From Pseudomonas oryzihabitans (lineage in GTDB: Bacteria; Pseudomonadota; Gammaproteobacteria; Pseudomonadales; Pseudomonadaceae): a DNA stretch of 64,000 bases. Made by a program: the position numbers and the translations under genes. Shown piece by piece: positions 8,059 to 17,293 of the stretch (position 1 is the stretch's first letter; each line of letters starts with the position of its first letter). The notes beneath the pieces are model-generated. The model saw only the letters and a list, made by a program, of their open reading frames with translations, searched no databases and was not told the DNA's origin. The stretch spans positions 4,052,501 through 4,116,500 of the forward strand of contig NZ_CP013987.1 of NCBI RefSeq assembly GCF_001518815.1. Direction: 5' to 3'.

Positions 8059-9684
8059 TCAGACCTGGAAGCGGTTCACCAGCCCCTGCAGATCCACGGC
8101 CAGCCGTGACAATTCCTGGCTAGCGGCACTGGTCTGGTGGGCACCGTCGGCGGACTGGGTGGAAAGATCGCGGATGTTGACCAGGTTGCGATCCACCTCG
8201 CGGGCCACCTGGGCCTGCTCCTCGGCCGCGCTGGCAATCACCAGGTTGCGCTCGTACATCTCGCCAATGCGGGTATTGATCTCTTCCAGCGCCACCCCGG
8301 CGGTTTCTGCCAGGGCGCGTGTGGCCTGGGCGCGTTCACTGCTGCTGTGCATGGAGCCCAGGGCCTGGCTGGCACCGCTGCGCATGCCCGAGACCATCTG
8401 CTCGATCTCGTGGGTGGACTGCTGGGTGCGGCTGGCCAGAGCACGCACCTCGTCGGCCACCACGGCGAAACCACGCCCGGCCTCGCCCGCCCGCGCCGCC
8501 TCGATGGCGGCATTGAGCGCCAGCAGGTTGGTCTGCTCGGCGATGGCGCGAATGACGTCGAGCACCTTGCCGATGTCCTGGGACTGCTCGGCCAGGCGCT
8601 GGACCACCGTCCCGGTGGCCGCCACCTCGTCGGACAACGCCTCGATGGCGCCCAGGGTCTCGGCGACACGGGTCTGGCCCTGCTGCGCCGCCTGGCTGGA
8701 GGCACGCGAGGCCTCTGAGGTGGAGACGGCGTTGCGCGCCACCTCGTCCACCGCGGTGCTCATCTCGGTGACGGCGGTGGCAGCCTGTTCAATCTCGTCG
8801 TTCTGGCGCTGCAAGCCCTGTCCGGCGGCCTCGGTGACCGCATTGAGCTCTTCGGCGGCGGTGGCCAGCTGGGTGGAAGAGCCGGCGATGCGCGAGAGGG
8901 TCTCGCGCAGCTGCCCCTGCATCTGCTGCAAGGCGCGCTGCAACTCGCTCACCTCGTCGCGCCCCTGCACCGCCAGGGTCTGGGTCAGGTCACCCTGGGC
9001 GACCCGGCGGGCGGCCAGTAGCGCTTCACGCAACGGTCCGACGATGCTGCGGGTCAGGAGCCAAGCCATGAGCACCGTGGCCAGGGCGGCCAGGGCGATC
9101 ACCGCGATGACGATCAGCCGCGACGCCTCGTAGCGGTCCGCGGAGACCTTTCCATCCCGCTCGATGCCTTCGGCATAGAAGTCGCCCAACTCGCCGAGCT
9201 GCTTGCCGGTGCCGTCGACCACCGGCTTCATGTCCACCAGGGTCAGCTTGTTGAGCGCGGCCGTGTCACCCTGGCGCGCCAGGGCGAAGGAAGAGGTCAT
9301 GCCCTGCTGATAGGTGGCGAAGTCACGCTTGAACAGGTCCCAGCGCTGGTGCTCCTCGGGGGTGTCGACGAAGGCCTCATAGGCCTTGATGCCCTCCATG
9401 AGCACCTTGTTGCGCGCCTCGTACTGGCCGACATAGGTGTCGATATTGCGCGGATCCGGGTCCAGCGCCAGGCGCAGGGAGATGGTACGCACCCGCAGCA
9501 TGTTTTCGCGGATGGCATCCACCGCACGGATGCTCGGCACCCAGTCGCGCTCCACCAGCACCTGACGTTCGCGGATGCCGGCCATCTGCGCCAGGGAAAA
9601 CAAGCCGAGAAAGGCCACCATCAGGGCAATCAGGCCGAAGCCCAAGGCCGCGCGGGGCGCTATGTTGCAGTTGCGTAACAGCAT
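8059..9684 (-). CDS. Methyl-accepting chemotaxis protein
   Basis: A complete chemoreceptor of 541 residues. A membrane helix at about 10-32 is followed by a periplasmic four-helix-bundle sensor, a second membrane helix near 190-212, a HAMP domain ([21 protein letters not shown]), then the long cytoplasmic coiled coil. The signalling tip is [19 protein letters not shown], which contacts CheA and CheW. It ends in [12 protein letters not shown], with no CheR-binding pentapeptide. The open frame extends to 10200, but the ATG at 9684 has GGAGA just upstream and begins directly before the first membrane helix. The ligand is unknown. Confidence 0.93.
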   Translation of the reverse strand: MLLRNCNIAPRAALGFGLIALMVAFLGLFSLAQMAGIRERQVLVERDWVPSIRAVDAIRENMLRVRTISLRLALDPDPRNIDTYVGQYEARNKVLMEGIKAYEAFVDTPEEHQRWDLFKRDFATYQQGMTSSFALARQGDTAALNKLTLVDMKPVVDGTGKQLGELGDFYAEGIERDGKVSADRYEASRLIVIAVIALAALATVLMAWLLTRSIVGPLREALLAARRVAQGDLTQTLAVQGRDEVSELQRALQQMQGQLRETLSRIAGSSTQLATAAEELNAVTEAAGQGLQRQNDEIEQAATAVTEMSTAVDEVARNAVSTSEASRASSQAAQQGQTRVAETLGAIEALSDEVAATGTVVQRLAEQSQDIGKVLDVIRAIAEQTNLLALNAAIEAARAGEAGRGFAVVADEVRALASRTQQSTHEIEQMVSGMRSGASQALGSMHSSSERAQATRALAETAGVALEEINTRIGEMYERNLVIASAAEEQAQVAREVDRNLVNIRDLSTQSADGAHQTSAASQELSRLAVDLQGLVNRFQV

Positions 9685-9841
9685 GGAAATCTCCGTGGCC
9701 GCTGGCCCTGTTGTTGTCTGACAACGTATATCGGCCAGGACACCCTGCCCTTTAGCGCAGCGGTTGCAGCGAACCTCGCCGCGTTTTCGTCGTCTCACAG
9801 GCACTGTCGCCCATTCCGGGCGACCTGCCAGGAATGTACGG

Positions 9842-10273
9842 ATGAAAACCGGTCCCTCTCGCGCCTCCCCGTTCTCCGCGCCCCGTGCGCTGCTCGCCAG
9901 CCTGGTCCTGGGTGGCGGTCTGCTGCTCGCAGGCTGCGCCGGCAATCCGCCGACCGAGCAGATGGCCGTGACCCAGTCCGCCGTCGACGAAGCCGTGAGC
10001 AGCGGCGGCAACCAGTTCGCCCCGGTCGAGACCAAGTCCGCCCAGGACAAGTGGACCCAGGCCCAGGCGGCACTGTCCAACGAGAAATACGACGACGCCA
10101 AGCGTCTGGCCGAACAGGCCGAGTGGGACGCCCGCCTGGCGACCCGCAAGACCCAGGCCGCCAAGGCCGGTTCGGCACTCCAGGATGCGCAGAACAGCAT
10201 CCAGCAGATTCGCGAGGAAGGTCAGATCAACCTCCAGCTGCAACAGAATCTCCAGAAAAAGGTGCAGCAGTAA
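9842..10273 (+). CDS. DUF4398-type lipoprotein
   Basis: A 143-residue small lipoprotein. The N-terminal signal ends in the lipobox LLAG followed by cysteine (LLLAGCAG), so it should be lipidated. The mature part is a charged helical protein with the [19 protein letters not shown] segment typical of DUF4398 proteins and a glutamine-rich tail. AGGA lies about eight bases before the ATG. It is 31 bases ahead of a second lipoprotein with the same plan, so the two are probably one operon. In other pseudomonads such genes often sit before an OmpA-like gene; here none follows. The function is unknown, probably in the envelope. Confidence 0.85.
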   Translation: MKTGPSRASPFSAPRALLASLVLGGGLLLAGCAGNPPTEQMAVTQSAVDEAVSSGGNQFAPVETKSAQDKWTQAQAALSNEKYDDAKRLAEQAEWDARLATRKTQAAKAGSALQDAQNSIQQIREEGQINLQLQQNLQKKVQQ

Positions 10274-10304
10274 GGCTGCCCCGCTCTCTTGAAGGACGAA
10301 ACCC

Positions 10305-10694
10305 ATGCGTAAACGTTTTCTGCTCCCGGTACTGTCGGCGCTGACCCTTACCCTGGCCGCCTGCGCCACCCCGCCCAACCCCAACCTGGAAAAGGCGCGC
10401 AACGACTACGCCGCCCTGGAATCCCAGCCGCAGGCCACCCAGCTGGCGGCGCTGGAAACCAAGGACGCCGGCACCTGGCTGACCAAGACCGACAAGGCCT
10501 ACAAGGACGGTGAGAACGAACGTACCGTCGACCAGCTGGCCTACCTGACCCAGCAACGCATCCAGACCGCCATGCAGACCATCAAGCTGCGTATGGCCGA
10601 GGCCGAGCTGAAGAAGGTCGACGCCCAGCGCGGCGAAACCCGCCTGAACACCCGCACCGAGCAGCTGCAGCAACTGCAGAAGGCCATCAAGTAA
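10305..10694 (+). CDS. DUF4398-type lipoprotein, second copy
   Basis: A 129-residue lipoprotein with signal peptide and lipobox LAAC (TLTLAACATPPN). The mature region is an extended helix rich in A, Q, E and K (AYKDGENERTVDQLAYLTQQ), ending in a coiled-coil-like glutamine and lysine stretch. It resembles the preceding gene in size and composition, though direct similarity is modest. A hairpin follows directly. The neighbour downstream is a quinone oxidoreductase-like gene with its own ribosome binding site. The role is unknown; both could be periplasmic helical accessory proteins. Confidence 0.85.
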   Translation: MRKRFLLPVLSALTLTLAACATPPNPNLEKARNDYAALESQPQATQLAALETKDAGTWLTKTDKAYKDGENERTVDQLAYLTQQRIQTAMQTIKLRMAEAELKKVDAQRGETRLNTRTEQLQQLQKAIK

Positions 10695-10701
10695 GGCCGA
10701 C

Positions 10702-10733
10702 GGGTGCAGGATCCTTACGGGAATCCTGCACCC
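10702..10733 (+). terminator. Long hairpin after the lipoprotein pair
   Basis: Perfect 11-bp arms GGGTGCAGGAT and ATCCTGCACCC with a 10-base loop, starting 8 bases after the stop at 10694. There is no T tract, so it may end transcription weakly or protect the mRNA 3' end. Confidence 0.55.
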
Positions 10734-10798
10734 CCTACCGTGGTCCTCTACAGACCCGCGAGCCCTCTGCTCGCCATCGCTCTGGAGGATCTCACCTG

Positions 10799-11806
10799 AT
10801 GCACGCCATACGCCTACGCAAACCCGGCGGTCTGGACCAGCTGGAACGCTGTGAACTGCCCGATCCCGGTCAGCCCGGAGCCGGCGAGATCCGTGTGCGG
10901 ATCAAGGCCAGCTCGCTGAATTTCCATGACCTGGGCGTGGTGCTGGGCAAGATGCCCGCTGCCGACGGTCGCATTCCCATGTCCGATGGCGCCGGTGTCG
11001 TCGAGGCGGTGGGCGCCGACGTCAGTGAGTTCGCCGTGGGCGATCACGTGGTCTCGACCTTCTTTCCGCACTGGCTGGACGGCGAGCCGCCCATCGACGA
11101 CTTTTCCACCACCCCCGGCGATGGCGTCGACGGCTTCGCCTGCGAGGTAGTGGTGCGACCGGCCACCGCCTTCACCCGAGCGCCCAAGGGCTACAGCCAT
11201 GCCGAGGCGGCGACTCTGACCACCGCCGGTCTCACTGCCTGGCGCGCCCTGGTGGTGGACGGCAATCTCAAGGCCGGCGACAGCGTGCTGGTGATGGGTA
11301 CCGGTGGCGTCTCCATCTTCGCCCTGCAGATCGCCAAGGCCATGGGCGCCACGGTGATCGCGACTTCCTCCTCGGACGAGAAGCTGCAGCGCGCCTATGC
11401 CCTGGGCGCCGATCACCTGATCAACTATCGCAGCGAACCCGAGTGGGGCGCCAAGGTCCAGGCCATCACCGGCGGACGCGGCGTCGACATCGTGGTGGAA
11501 GTCGGCGGTCCGGCGACCCTGGCGCAATCCATCCAGGCCGCGCGCATCCATGGTCACCTGGCGCTGATCGGCGTGTTGACCGGGGTCGAAGGCCAGGTGC
11601 CCACCGCCAATCTGATGCGCCGTCACCAGCGACTGCAAGGCCTGATCGTCGGCAGCCGCCGTCACCAGCAGGACATGATCCGCGCGCTGGAAAGCACTGC
11701 AATCAAGCCGGTCATCGATCGCAGCTACCCGCTGGAGGAGATCGCCCAGGCCTTCGCCTTCCAGAAGGATGGCAGCCATTTCGGCAAGATCGTCCTGGAG
11801 TTCTAA
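10799..11806 (+). CDS. NAD(P)-dependent alcohol dehydrogenase/quinone oxidoreductase family (MDR)
   Basis: A 335-residue medium-chain dehydrogenase/reductase. It has a GroES-like N-terminal domain and the nucleotide-binding motif GTGGVSIFALQIAKAMGA near residues 168-185. The [11 protein letters not shown] block is present, but the zinc ligands of classical alcohol dehydrogenases are missing (no GHE motif and no four-cysteine lobe). It is therefore likely a zinc-free reductase acting on quinones, enones or similar carbonyls in the cytoplasm. GGAGG lies about ten bases before the ATG. It is not obviously linked to its neighbours. Confidence 0.85.
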   Translation: MHAIRLRKPGGLDQLERCELPDPGQPGAGEIRVRIKASSLNFHDLGVVLGKMPAADGRIPMSDGAGVVEAVGADVSEFAVGDHVVSTFFPHWLDGEPPIDDFSTTPGDGVDGFACEVVVRPATAFTRAPKGYSHAEAATLTTAGLTAWRALVVDGNLKAGDSVLVMGTGGVSIFALQIAKAMGATVIATSSSDEKLQRAYALGADHLINYRSEPEWGAKVQAITGGRGVDIVVEVGGPATLAQSIQAARIHGHLALIGVLTGVEGQVPTANLMRRHQRLQGLIVGSRRHQQDMIRALESTAIKPVIDRSYPLEEIAQAFAFQKDGSHFGKIVLEF

Positions 11807-11851
11807 AAATCGTCAGACGAATGCAGGGCGTAAGGTGAAACAGCTCTGCTA

Positions 11852-11888
11852 GACTTCCGGAACCGCCGCATCGCGTGTTCCGGAAGTC
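11852..11888 (+). promoter_or_regulatory. Hairpin covering the ribosome binding site of the receiver gene
   Basis: Two perfect 12-bp arms, GACTTCCGGAAC (11852-11863) and GTTCCGGAAGTC (11877-11888), enclose a 13-base loop and end 3 bases before the ATG at 11892. The only Shine-Dalgarno-like sequence (GGAAG) is inside the right arm. In RNA this would be paired. It could be a translational switch, an operator, or both; a TAGACT -10-like hexamer overlaps the left arm. Confidence 0.75.
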
Positions 11889-11891
11889 CCG

Positions 11892-12284
11892 ATGACCCTG
11901 CCCTCCTCCCCGCCCTACGTCGTCGTCATCGAAGACAACGGGATGCTCGCCGAACTGCTGGGCAACCATCTCGAAGAACGACTGCAATGGGCGTGCACGC
12001 GCTTCGACAATGCCGACGATGCCCTGGTGCATCTACTGCAGCAGCAGGATGCTCCTGCCCTGGTGATCACCGATCACCTGATGCCCGGTCAATTGCACGG
12101 CGGCGAACTGGCGCAGATGCTGTTGCAGCGCTGGCCTGAATTGCCGATGGTGATCACGTCCGGCTATGGCTACGAAATCACCACGGCGTTGCCACCCCAG
12201 GTGATCTTCCTGCAGAAGCCCTGGACTCTGGATGAAGTGGATTCGGCGGTACGCCTCGCACGAGCGCGTCAGGCGGTCGGTTAG
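11892..12284 (+). CDS. Stand-alone response regulator receiver domain protein
   Basis: A 130-residue single receiver domain with no output domain. The acidic pocket is IEDNG near residue 14 (E-D), the phospho-acceptor is Asp61 in LVITDHLMPG, the conserved Ser is in VITSGYG, and Lys is in FLQKPW. It would be phosphorylated by a kinase and act through protein contacts, like CheY or an intermediate in a phosphorelay. It ends with a 4-base overlap with the convergent receiver gene at 12281, and a hybrid kinase lies 600 bases away. Its start codon sits directly after a 12-bp hairpin, suggesting controlled translation. Confidence 0.88.
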   Translation: MTLPSSPPYVVVIEDNGMLAELLGNHLEERLQWACTRFDNADDALVHLLQQQDAPALVITDHLMPGQLHGGELAQMLLQRWPELPMVITSGYGYEITTALPPQVIFLQKPWTLDEVDSAVRLARARQAVG

Positions 12285-12664
12285 ACGCCCAACTGGCCGC
12301 AGGCCTTCAGCAACTGGTCGATGGTCCAGGGCTTGGGCAGGAACAGCGCCCGGTCTTCACGTTCGGCATATTGCTGGCCGGTATACCCGGAGGACACCAG
12401 GATGGGCAACTGCGGAAACCGTTGGCGGACCTGTTTGGCCAGGGCGAGCCCGTCCAGTTGACCGGGCATGCGCACGTCGGTGAACAGCAGATCAGGTGGC
12501 AGCGGGTCGGCTTCGAACCAGCACCAGGCGGCATCGGCGGTGTCGAACGACTGGACGGCATAACCTTCCATTTCGAACACCTCCGTCGCCAGCGATCGCA
12601 GTACGGGATCGTCTTCGACGACCAGCACAGTGGTAACGGCTGCGGAAGAAACTACATCGGTCAT
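12281..12664 (-). CDS. Stand-alone response regulator receiver domain protein
   Basis: A 127-residue receiver-only protein. It has VVEDDP for the acidic pocket, Asp63 in LLFTDVRMPG as phospho-acceptor, VSSGYTG and FLPKPW. It resembles both the receiver at 11892 and the receiver fused to the kinase at 12909, and lacks any DNA-binding part. It is divergent from the hybrid kinase gene, with a 244-base shared upstream region, and overlaps the other receiver by 4 bases at the 3' end. It probably works with that kinase as a phosphate acceptor or sink. This is inferred from position. Confidence 0.9.
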   Translation of the reverse strand: MTDVVSSAAVTTVLVVEDDPVLRSLATEVFEMEGYAVQSFDTADAAWCWFEADPLPPDLLFTDVRMPGQLDGLALAKQVRQRFPQLPILVSSGYTGQQYAEREDRALFLPKPWTIDQLLKACGQLGV

Positions 12665-12678
12665 GGCAACGCTACTTC

Positions 12679-12693
12679 ATTAGTACGACTAAT
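12679..12693. promoter_or_regulatory. Inverted repeat between receiver and hybrid kinase genes
   Basis: Perfect 6-3-6 repeat ATTAGT-ACG-ACTAAT, in an AT-rich patch 15 bases before the minus-strand receiver start and 216 bases before the kinase start. It is placed as an operator or promoter element for the divergent pair. No known regulator is assigned. Confidence 0.4.
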
Positions 12694-12908
12694 TAGACCG
12701 AATTTACTCGAATTGGATCACAACACTCGGATAGGCGGCTGGTCGCTTTCCGCTAGCACTTGTCTGATGCCCGCGCGACGACTTAATTCCCAGTCGCTCG
12801 AAAAAAGAGTCAGTGAATCCCTGGCCGTCCTCGGACTCTTTAACTCTAAGGCTCTCGCTGGACGCTGTTGGCGTCCTCCCTCTGCTGCTAACGCGTTCGA
12901 ACGACCTC

Positions 12909-15830
12909 ATGGCTGAATCCGATCTGTCCTACGCTGAACTCCAGGCGGAAGTCCGCCGCCTCCGTACCGCGCTCGACCAGTGCACCGCGTTGCCCGCCCA
13001 GGACGCCCAGCGGCGCTTGGCGATCTTCGACGGCGCCATCGACTTCGCCATGGTCGTGCTCGACCCCACCGGAATAATCAGCGACTGGAACAGCGGTGCC
13101 GAACGCCTGCTGGGCTGGACGGCGGAGGAGATCCGCGGCGCCCCGGCCGAGCGCTTCTTCACCCCGGAAGACAACCAGATCGGCCGGGCGACGCTGGAAA
13201 TGCAACTGGCCCTGCGAGATGGCCGCGCCGAGGACGAACGCTGGCATCTGCGGCGCGACGGCAGCCGCTTCTGGGCCAGCGGCGAAATGCATCCGCTGCA
13301 CGATGACGCCGGGCGCCATACCGGCTACGTCAAGATCCTGCGGGACCGCACCGCCCAGCACCTGGCGGGCCAGGCCAAGCACGATGAAGAAGGCTATCGC
13401 CGGGCGCTCGCCGAACTGGCTGAAGGTTTCAGCCACCTGAACGACACCGACGCCGTCACCGAACTCGCCTGTGCCACCCTAGGCACTACCCTGGATGCCC
13501 ATCTGGTGGGCTATGGGCTGGTGGATGACGACGCTGAAACCATCCGGGTGGAACGCGACTGGACGGCGCCGGGCACCCGCAGCCTGATCGGCACCCTGAA
13601 TTTCCGCGACTACGGCAGCTGCATCGAGGATTTCAAGCGCGGCGAAACCGTGGTGATCGAAGAGGTCCGCGAAGATCCGCGCACCCGGGCCAATCTTGCG
13701 GCCCTGGAGCAGCTGGACACCCGTGCCTTCGTCAACACCCCGCTGTTCGAACATGGGCACTTCGTCGCCCTGCTCTATGTCAGCTCCCGCCATCCACGGC
13801 GCTGGACGGCGGCCGAATTGCGCTTCATCGGCGAGGTGGCCAATCGCACTCGCTCGGCAACGGCACGGCTGACCGCCGAGCATGCCCTGCACGACAGTGA
13901 GCTCAACCTGCGCCTGGTGGCCGACACCCTGCCCTGCCTGATCGCCTTCGTCGACCGCGCCCTGGTGTATCGCTTCGCCAACGCCGAGGCGCCCAAGTGG
14001 TTCAAGAACGCCCCGGACAGCATCCTTGGCCGCAGCATGGCGGAGGTCTTCGCGCCAGAGCTGTTCGCCGCCCGCCGCCCGGCCATCCAGGCCGCACTGG
14101 ACGGTACCCCGGCACGGCTCGACCTGCCCTGGGCCTGGCCGGACGGCCGCCGGCGCATCGCCGATATCCACTACCGCCCACGGCGCGACGCCCGGGGCGC
14201 GGTGGATGGCTTCTATGTCTTCGCCCAGGACGTCACTGTCCAGCGCGACGCCCAGGCGCTTATCCAGGCGCAGAATTTCAGCCTCAGCCAGGAGGTCCAG
14301 GCACGTACCGCCGAGCGTGACCGTCTCTGGGCACTCAGCGAGGACCTGCTGCTCACCGCCGACTTCACCGGGCAACTGCTCCGGGTGAGTCCGTCCTGGT
14401 CACGCGGGCTGGGCTATTCCGAGGCGGATCTGCTGAGCCGTCCCTATCCCGAGCTCATCCATCCTGACGATCTACCCGGGGTCCTGGCAGCGCTGGATGA
14501 ACTGCGCCGCAGCGGGCTGCCGACCCGGGTGGAGAATCGGGTCCAGGCGGCGAATGGCAGCTGGCGCTGGCTGGCTTGGACCCTGTCGCTGGACCTCGAT
14601 CAGGAGCACCTCACCGGGGCCGGTCGCGACATAACCCGGGAAAAGGAGGCCATGGAGACCCAGGCCGTGCTGGAAGAGCAACTGCGGCAGTCGCAGAAGA
14701 TGGAAGCGGTCGGCCAACTCACCGGTGGCCTGGCCCACGATTTCAACAACCTGCTCGCCGGCATCGTCGGCAGCCTGGATCTGCTCACGCTGCGCATCGG
14801 CCAGGGTCGGCTGAACAATCTCGAGCGCTACACCACGGCGGCCCAAGGCGCCGCCATCCGCGCCGCCGCCCTGACCCACCGCCTGCTGGCCTTTTCCCGC
14901 CGGCAGACGCTGGATCCCAAGCCCACCGACGTCAATCGCCTGGTGGCCGGCATGGAAGACCTGATCCGCCGCACGGTGGGTCCGGCGATCCAGATCGAAG
15001 TGGTGGCCAGCAGCGATCTCTGGTCAACCCTGGTCGATCCGCCTCAGCTGGAAAACGCCCTGCTCAACCTCTGCATCAACGCCCGCGACGCCATGCCCGA
15101 AGGCGGGCGCATCTTCATCGAAACCGCCAACCGGGTACTGGATTCCCGCATGGCCCGGGTGCGTGATCTGGAGCCGGGTGAATACATCGCCCTGAGCGTG
15201 ACCGACAACGGCTGCGGCATGCCACCCGAGGTGATCGCCAAGGCCTTCGATCCCTTCTTCACCACCAAGCCGATCGGCGTGGGCACCGGCCTGGGCTTGT
15301 CGATGATCTATGGTTTCGTCCGCCAGTCCGGTGGCCAGGCGCGCATCCATTCCCAGGTCGACCAGGGCACCAGCGTCACCCTGTTCCTGCCACGGCATCG
15401 CGAAGCCGCAGCCAGCGCCGACTCCGCCATCGCCCAGCCGGCCCTGCCCCGAGTCGGTCATGGCGAGACGGTGCTGGTGGTGGATGACGAGCCCACGGTG
15501 CGGATGTTGGTCGTCGAGGTACTGGAAGAGCTGGGCTACGCGGCCCTGGAGGCGGCGGATGCCAGCTCCGGGCTGCGACTGCTGGAGTCCGACGTGCGCA
15601 TCGACCTGCTGGTCAGCGACGTCGGCCTGCCTGGCGGCATGAATGGTCGACAGATGGCCGACGCCGCGCGGCAGCGCCGCCCGGGGCTGAAGGTACTGTT
15701 CATCACCGGCTACGCCGAGAACGCCGTGGTCGGCAACGGCCACCTGGAACCAGGCATGCACGTGATGACCAAGCCCTTCGCCATGGACGCCCTGGCGGTG
15801 CGCATTCGCGATCTGATCGAAGGGACCTGA
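12909..15830 (+). CDS. Hybrid sensor histidine kinase with PAS, GAF and receiver domains
   Basis: A 973-residue soluble hybrid kinase without membrane segments. In order: a PAS domain (about 35-150, [20 protein letters not shown]), a GAF domain (about 165-320), two further PAS domains (about 330-450 and 470-590), a dimerisation/phospho-acceptor domain with His610 in [11 protein letters not shown], an HATPase domain ([28 protein letters not shown]), and a C-terminal receiver with Asp904 in [11 protein letters not shown]. It should sense cytoplasmic cues such as light, redox or small ligands; a chromophore cysteine is not evident. The ATG at 12909 has no clear ribosome binding site. Two free receivers lie directly upstream. 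Confidence 0.9.
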   Translation: MAESDLSYAELQAEVRRLRTALDQCTALPAQDAQRRLAIFDGAIDFAMVVLDPTGIISDWNSGAERLLGWTAEEIRGAPAERFFTPEDNQIGRATLEMQLALRDGRAEDERWHLRRDGSRFWASGEMHPLHDDAGRHTGYVKILRDRTAQHLAGQAKHDEEGYRRALAELAEGFSHLNDTDAVTELACATLGTTLDAHLVGYGLVDDDAETIRVERDWTAPGTRSLIGTLNFRDYGSCIEDFKRGETVVIEEVREDPRTRANLAALEQLDTRAFVNTPLFEHGHFVALLYVSSRHPRRWTAAELRFIGEVANRTRSATARLTAEHALHDSELNLRLVADTLPCLIAFVDRALVYRFANAEAPKWFKNAPDSILGRSMAEVFAPELFAARRPAIQAALDGTPARLDLPWAWPDGRRRIADIHYRPRRDARGAVDGFYVFAQDVTVQRDAQALIQAQNFSLSQEVQARTAERDRLWALSEDLLLTADFTGQLLRVSPSWSRGLGYSEADLLSRPYPELIHPDDLPGVLAALDELRRSGLPTRVENRVQAANGSWRWLAWTLSLDLDQEHLTGAGRDITREKEAMETQAVLEEQLRQSQKMEAVGQLTGGLAHDFNNLLAGIVGSLDLLTLRIGQGRLNNLERYTTAAQGAAIRAAALTHRLLAFSRRQTLDPKPTDVNRLVAGMEDLIRRTVGPAIQIEVVASSDLWSTLVDPPQLENALLNLCINARDAMPEGGRIFIETANRVLDSRMARVRDLEPGEYIALSVTDNGCGMPPEVIAKAFDPFFTTKPIGVGTGLGLSMIYGFVRQSGGQARIHSQVDQGTSVTLFLPRHREAAASADSAIAQPALPRVGHGETVLVVDDEPTVRMLVVEVLEELGYAALEAADASSGLRLLESDVRIDLLVSDVGLPGGMNGRQMADAARQRRPGLKVLFITGYAENAVVGNGHLEPGMHVMTKPFAMDALAVRIRDLIEGT

Positions 15831-15848
15831 CGTCCGCTTTCGAGTGGG

Positions 15849-16125
15849 TCCCCCCTCACCCCAGCCCTCTCCCAGAAGGAGAGGGGGCGGTTGGGATGCC
15901 CTGGGTGGATAAGGGTGCGGCCTTGTCCACGAACGGGATCAGGGCTTGCCCAGTGGAAAACGCTGCGCGGTTTTCCACGCTACGGTGACGCGGCCAAGGT
16001 GCACGAGCCACAACCCCGCACCCGGCTTAATCGCCCCCTCTCCCCTTGGGAGAGGGCTGGGGTGAGGGCGCTCCAGCACAGAGGCCGCCCCCTCGTTGGG
16101 CTTCGCCGCGCTCAACCCAACCTAC
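15849..16125. repeat. Cluster of palindromic repeats (families A, C, D)
   Basis: This region between the kinase and prpF holds no gene. It contains a head-to-head pair of family D elements (15851-15887 with CCCTCTCCC, and 16034-16069 inverted), two family C palindromes (GTGGATAAGG type at 15904-15930 and GTGGAAAA/TTTTCCAC at 15952-15983), and a family A element at 16095-16125. The TAG stop codon of prpF (minus strand) is the TAG of the GTAG head of that family A element. Confidence 0.85.
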
Positions 16126-17273
16126 CGGATCTCCGCCGGTACCCGTACCCAGCCTTCCATCAGCCGCCGGGCACTGCGACTCATGCTGGCTTTTTCTACC
16201 TGCCAGCTGCCGTCGATCTCGCGCGCCTGGGCGCCGACCACCACAGTGCCCGCAGTATGCCCCATGCGCACCTGACGGCCGCCCAGGTCACCGGTCAGCT
16301 GATTGACCAGGGTCCCCGGCAGCGCAGCGGCCACCGCCACGGCGACCGCGCCGGTACCGGGGATGGCATGGTGCAGCTTGCCCATGGAGATCATCCGCGC
16401 GATGACGTCGATAGCCTCGGCCGGCACCTGCTTGCCACCCGCCACCTGGTAGGTCTGGGGCGGCGCGATCAGGCACAGCTTGGGTGTATGCGGACGTTCC
16501 ACGGTGGCCTGAACCGCGGTCCTGGCCAGGCCCATGGCCACTGCGCCAGTGGCGCGGACGGCTTCCAGGCGCTCCAGCAGCGCCGCATCGCCATTGACCT
16601 GCGCCTGGGTCTCGGTGCCGCTGAGGCCGAACGATTCGGCATAGGCGAAAACAGTGGGGTTGCCGGCGTTGAGCAGGGTCACCGGCAGCCGGCCCAGCCC
16701 AGGGACATCCAGCTCGTCGACCAGTTGCCCGCTAGGTAAGACGCTGCCATCGGTGCCAGTGGGATCGAGGAAGTCGAGTACCACCTCGGCGGCCGGAAAG
16801 GCCACGCCGTCGAAGCGGAAATCGCCCTCCTCCTGCACCTCGCCATTGACCATGGGAACGTGGGCAAGAATGCGCTTGCCGAGATTGGCCTGCCAGATGC
16901 GCACCGTGGCCAGGCCGTCGCGGGGCGCCTCGACCAGGCCCTCGCTGATCGCGAAGGGACCTACGGCGGCGCTGAGATTGCCGCAGTTGCCCGACCAGTC
17001 GATTACCGGCGCCTCGATGGCCGGAGCGCCGAATAGGTAGTCGACATCGCAGTCCGGCCGACAGGAGGGCGTGATCACCACCACCTTGCTGGTGCTGGAG
17101 GTGGCGCCACCCATGCCATCGATCTGCTTGCCATAGGGATCGGGACTGCCGATCACCCGCAACAGCAGGGCATCACGCGCTGGACCGGCGGGCGGCAGGT
17201 CACGAGCATGAAAGAACACGCCCTTGCTGGAACCGCCACGCATGTAGACGGCAGGAATACGCAGTTGCGGCAT
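16122..17273 (-). CDS. prpF: PrpF family protein (2-methylaconitate isomerase-like)
   Basis: A 383-residue member of the PrpF family, of the diaminopimelate epimerase-like fold. It has the N-terminal MRGGSSKGVFF motif and the catalytic-type cysteine Cys97 in WSGNCGNLS. PrpF isomerises trans-aconitate or methylaconitate in the 2-methylcitrate cycle; relatives such as GalD act on oxalomesaconate. No prpBCD genes are nearby, and its partner here is a dienelactone hydrolase 20 bases upstream in the operon, so an aromatic-acid ring-cleavage role is equally possible. The stop codon lies in the head of a palindromic repeat, suggesting the repeat inserted at the gene end. Confidence 0.85.
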   Translation of the reverse strand: MPQLRIPAVYMRGGSSKGVFFHARDLPPAGPARDALLLRVIGSPDPYGKQIDGMGGATSSTSKVVVITPSCRPDCDVDYLFGAPAIEAPVIDWSGNCGNLSAAVGPFAISEGLVEAPRDGLATVRIWQANLGKRILAHVPMVNGEVQEEGDFRFDGVAFPAAEVVLDFLDPTGTDGSVLPSGQLVDELDVPGLGRLPVTLLNAGNPTVFAYAESFGLSGTETQAQVNGDAALLERLEAVRATGAVAMGLARTAVQATVERPHTPKLCLIAPPQTYQVAGGKQVPAEAIDVIARMISMGKLHHAIPGTGAVAVAVAAALPGTLVNQLTGDLGGRQVRMGHTAGTVVVGAQAREIDGSWQVEKASMSRSARRLMEGWVRVPAEIR

Positions 17274-17293
17274 CGGTTTCTCCGGTGTGGGAA

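Noticed and set aside
9685-10200. N-terminal extension of the chemoreceptor at 8059
   Set aside because: The extra 172 codons read antisense through the lipoprotein gene and do not look like a receptor. ATG 9684 has GGAGA and starts just before the membrane helix.
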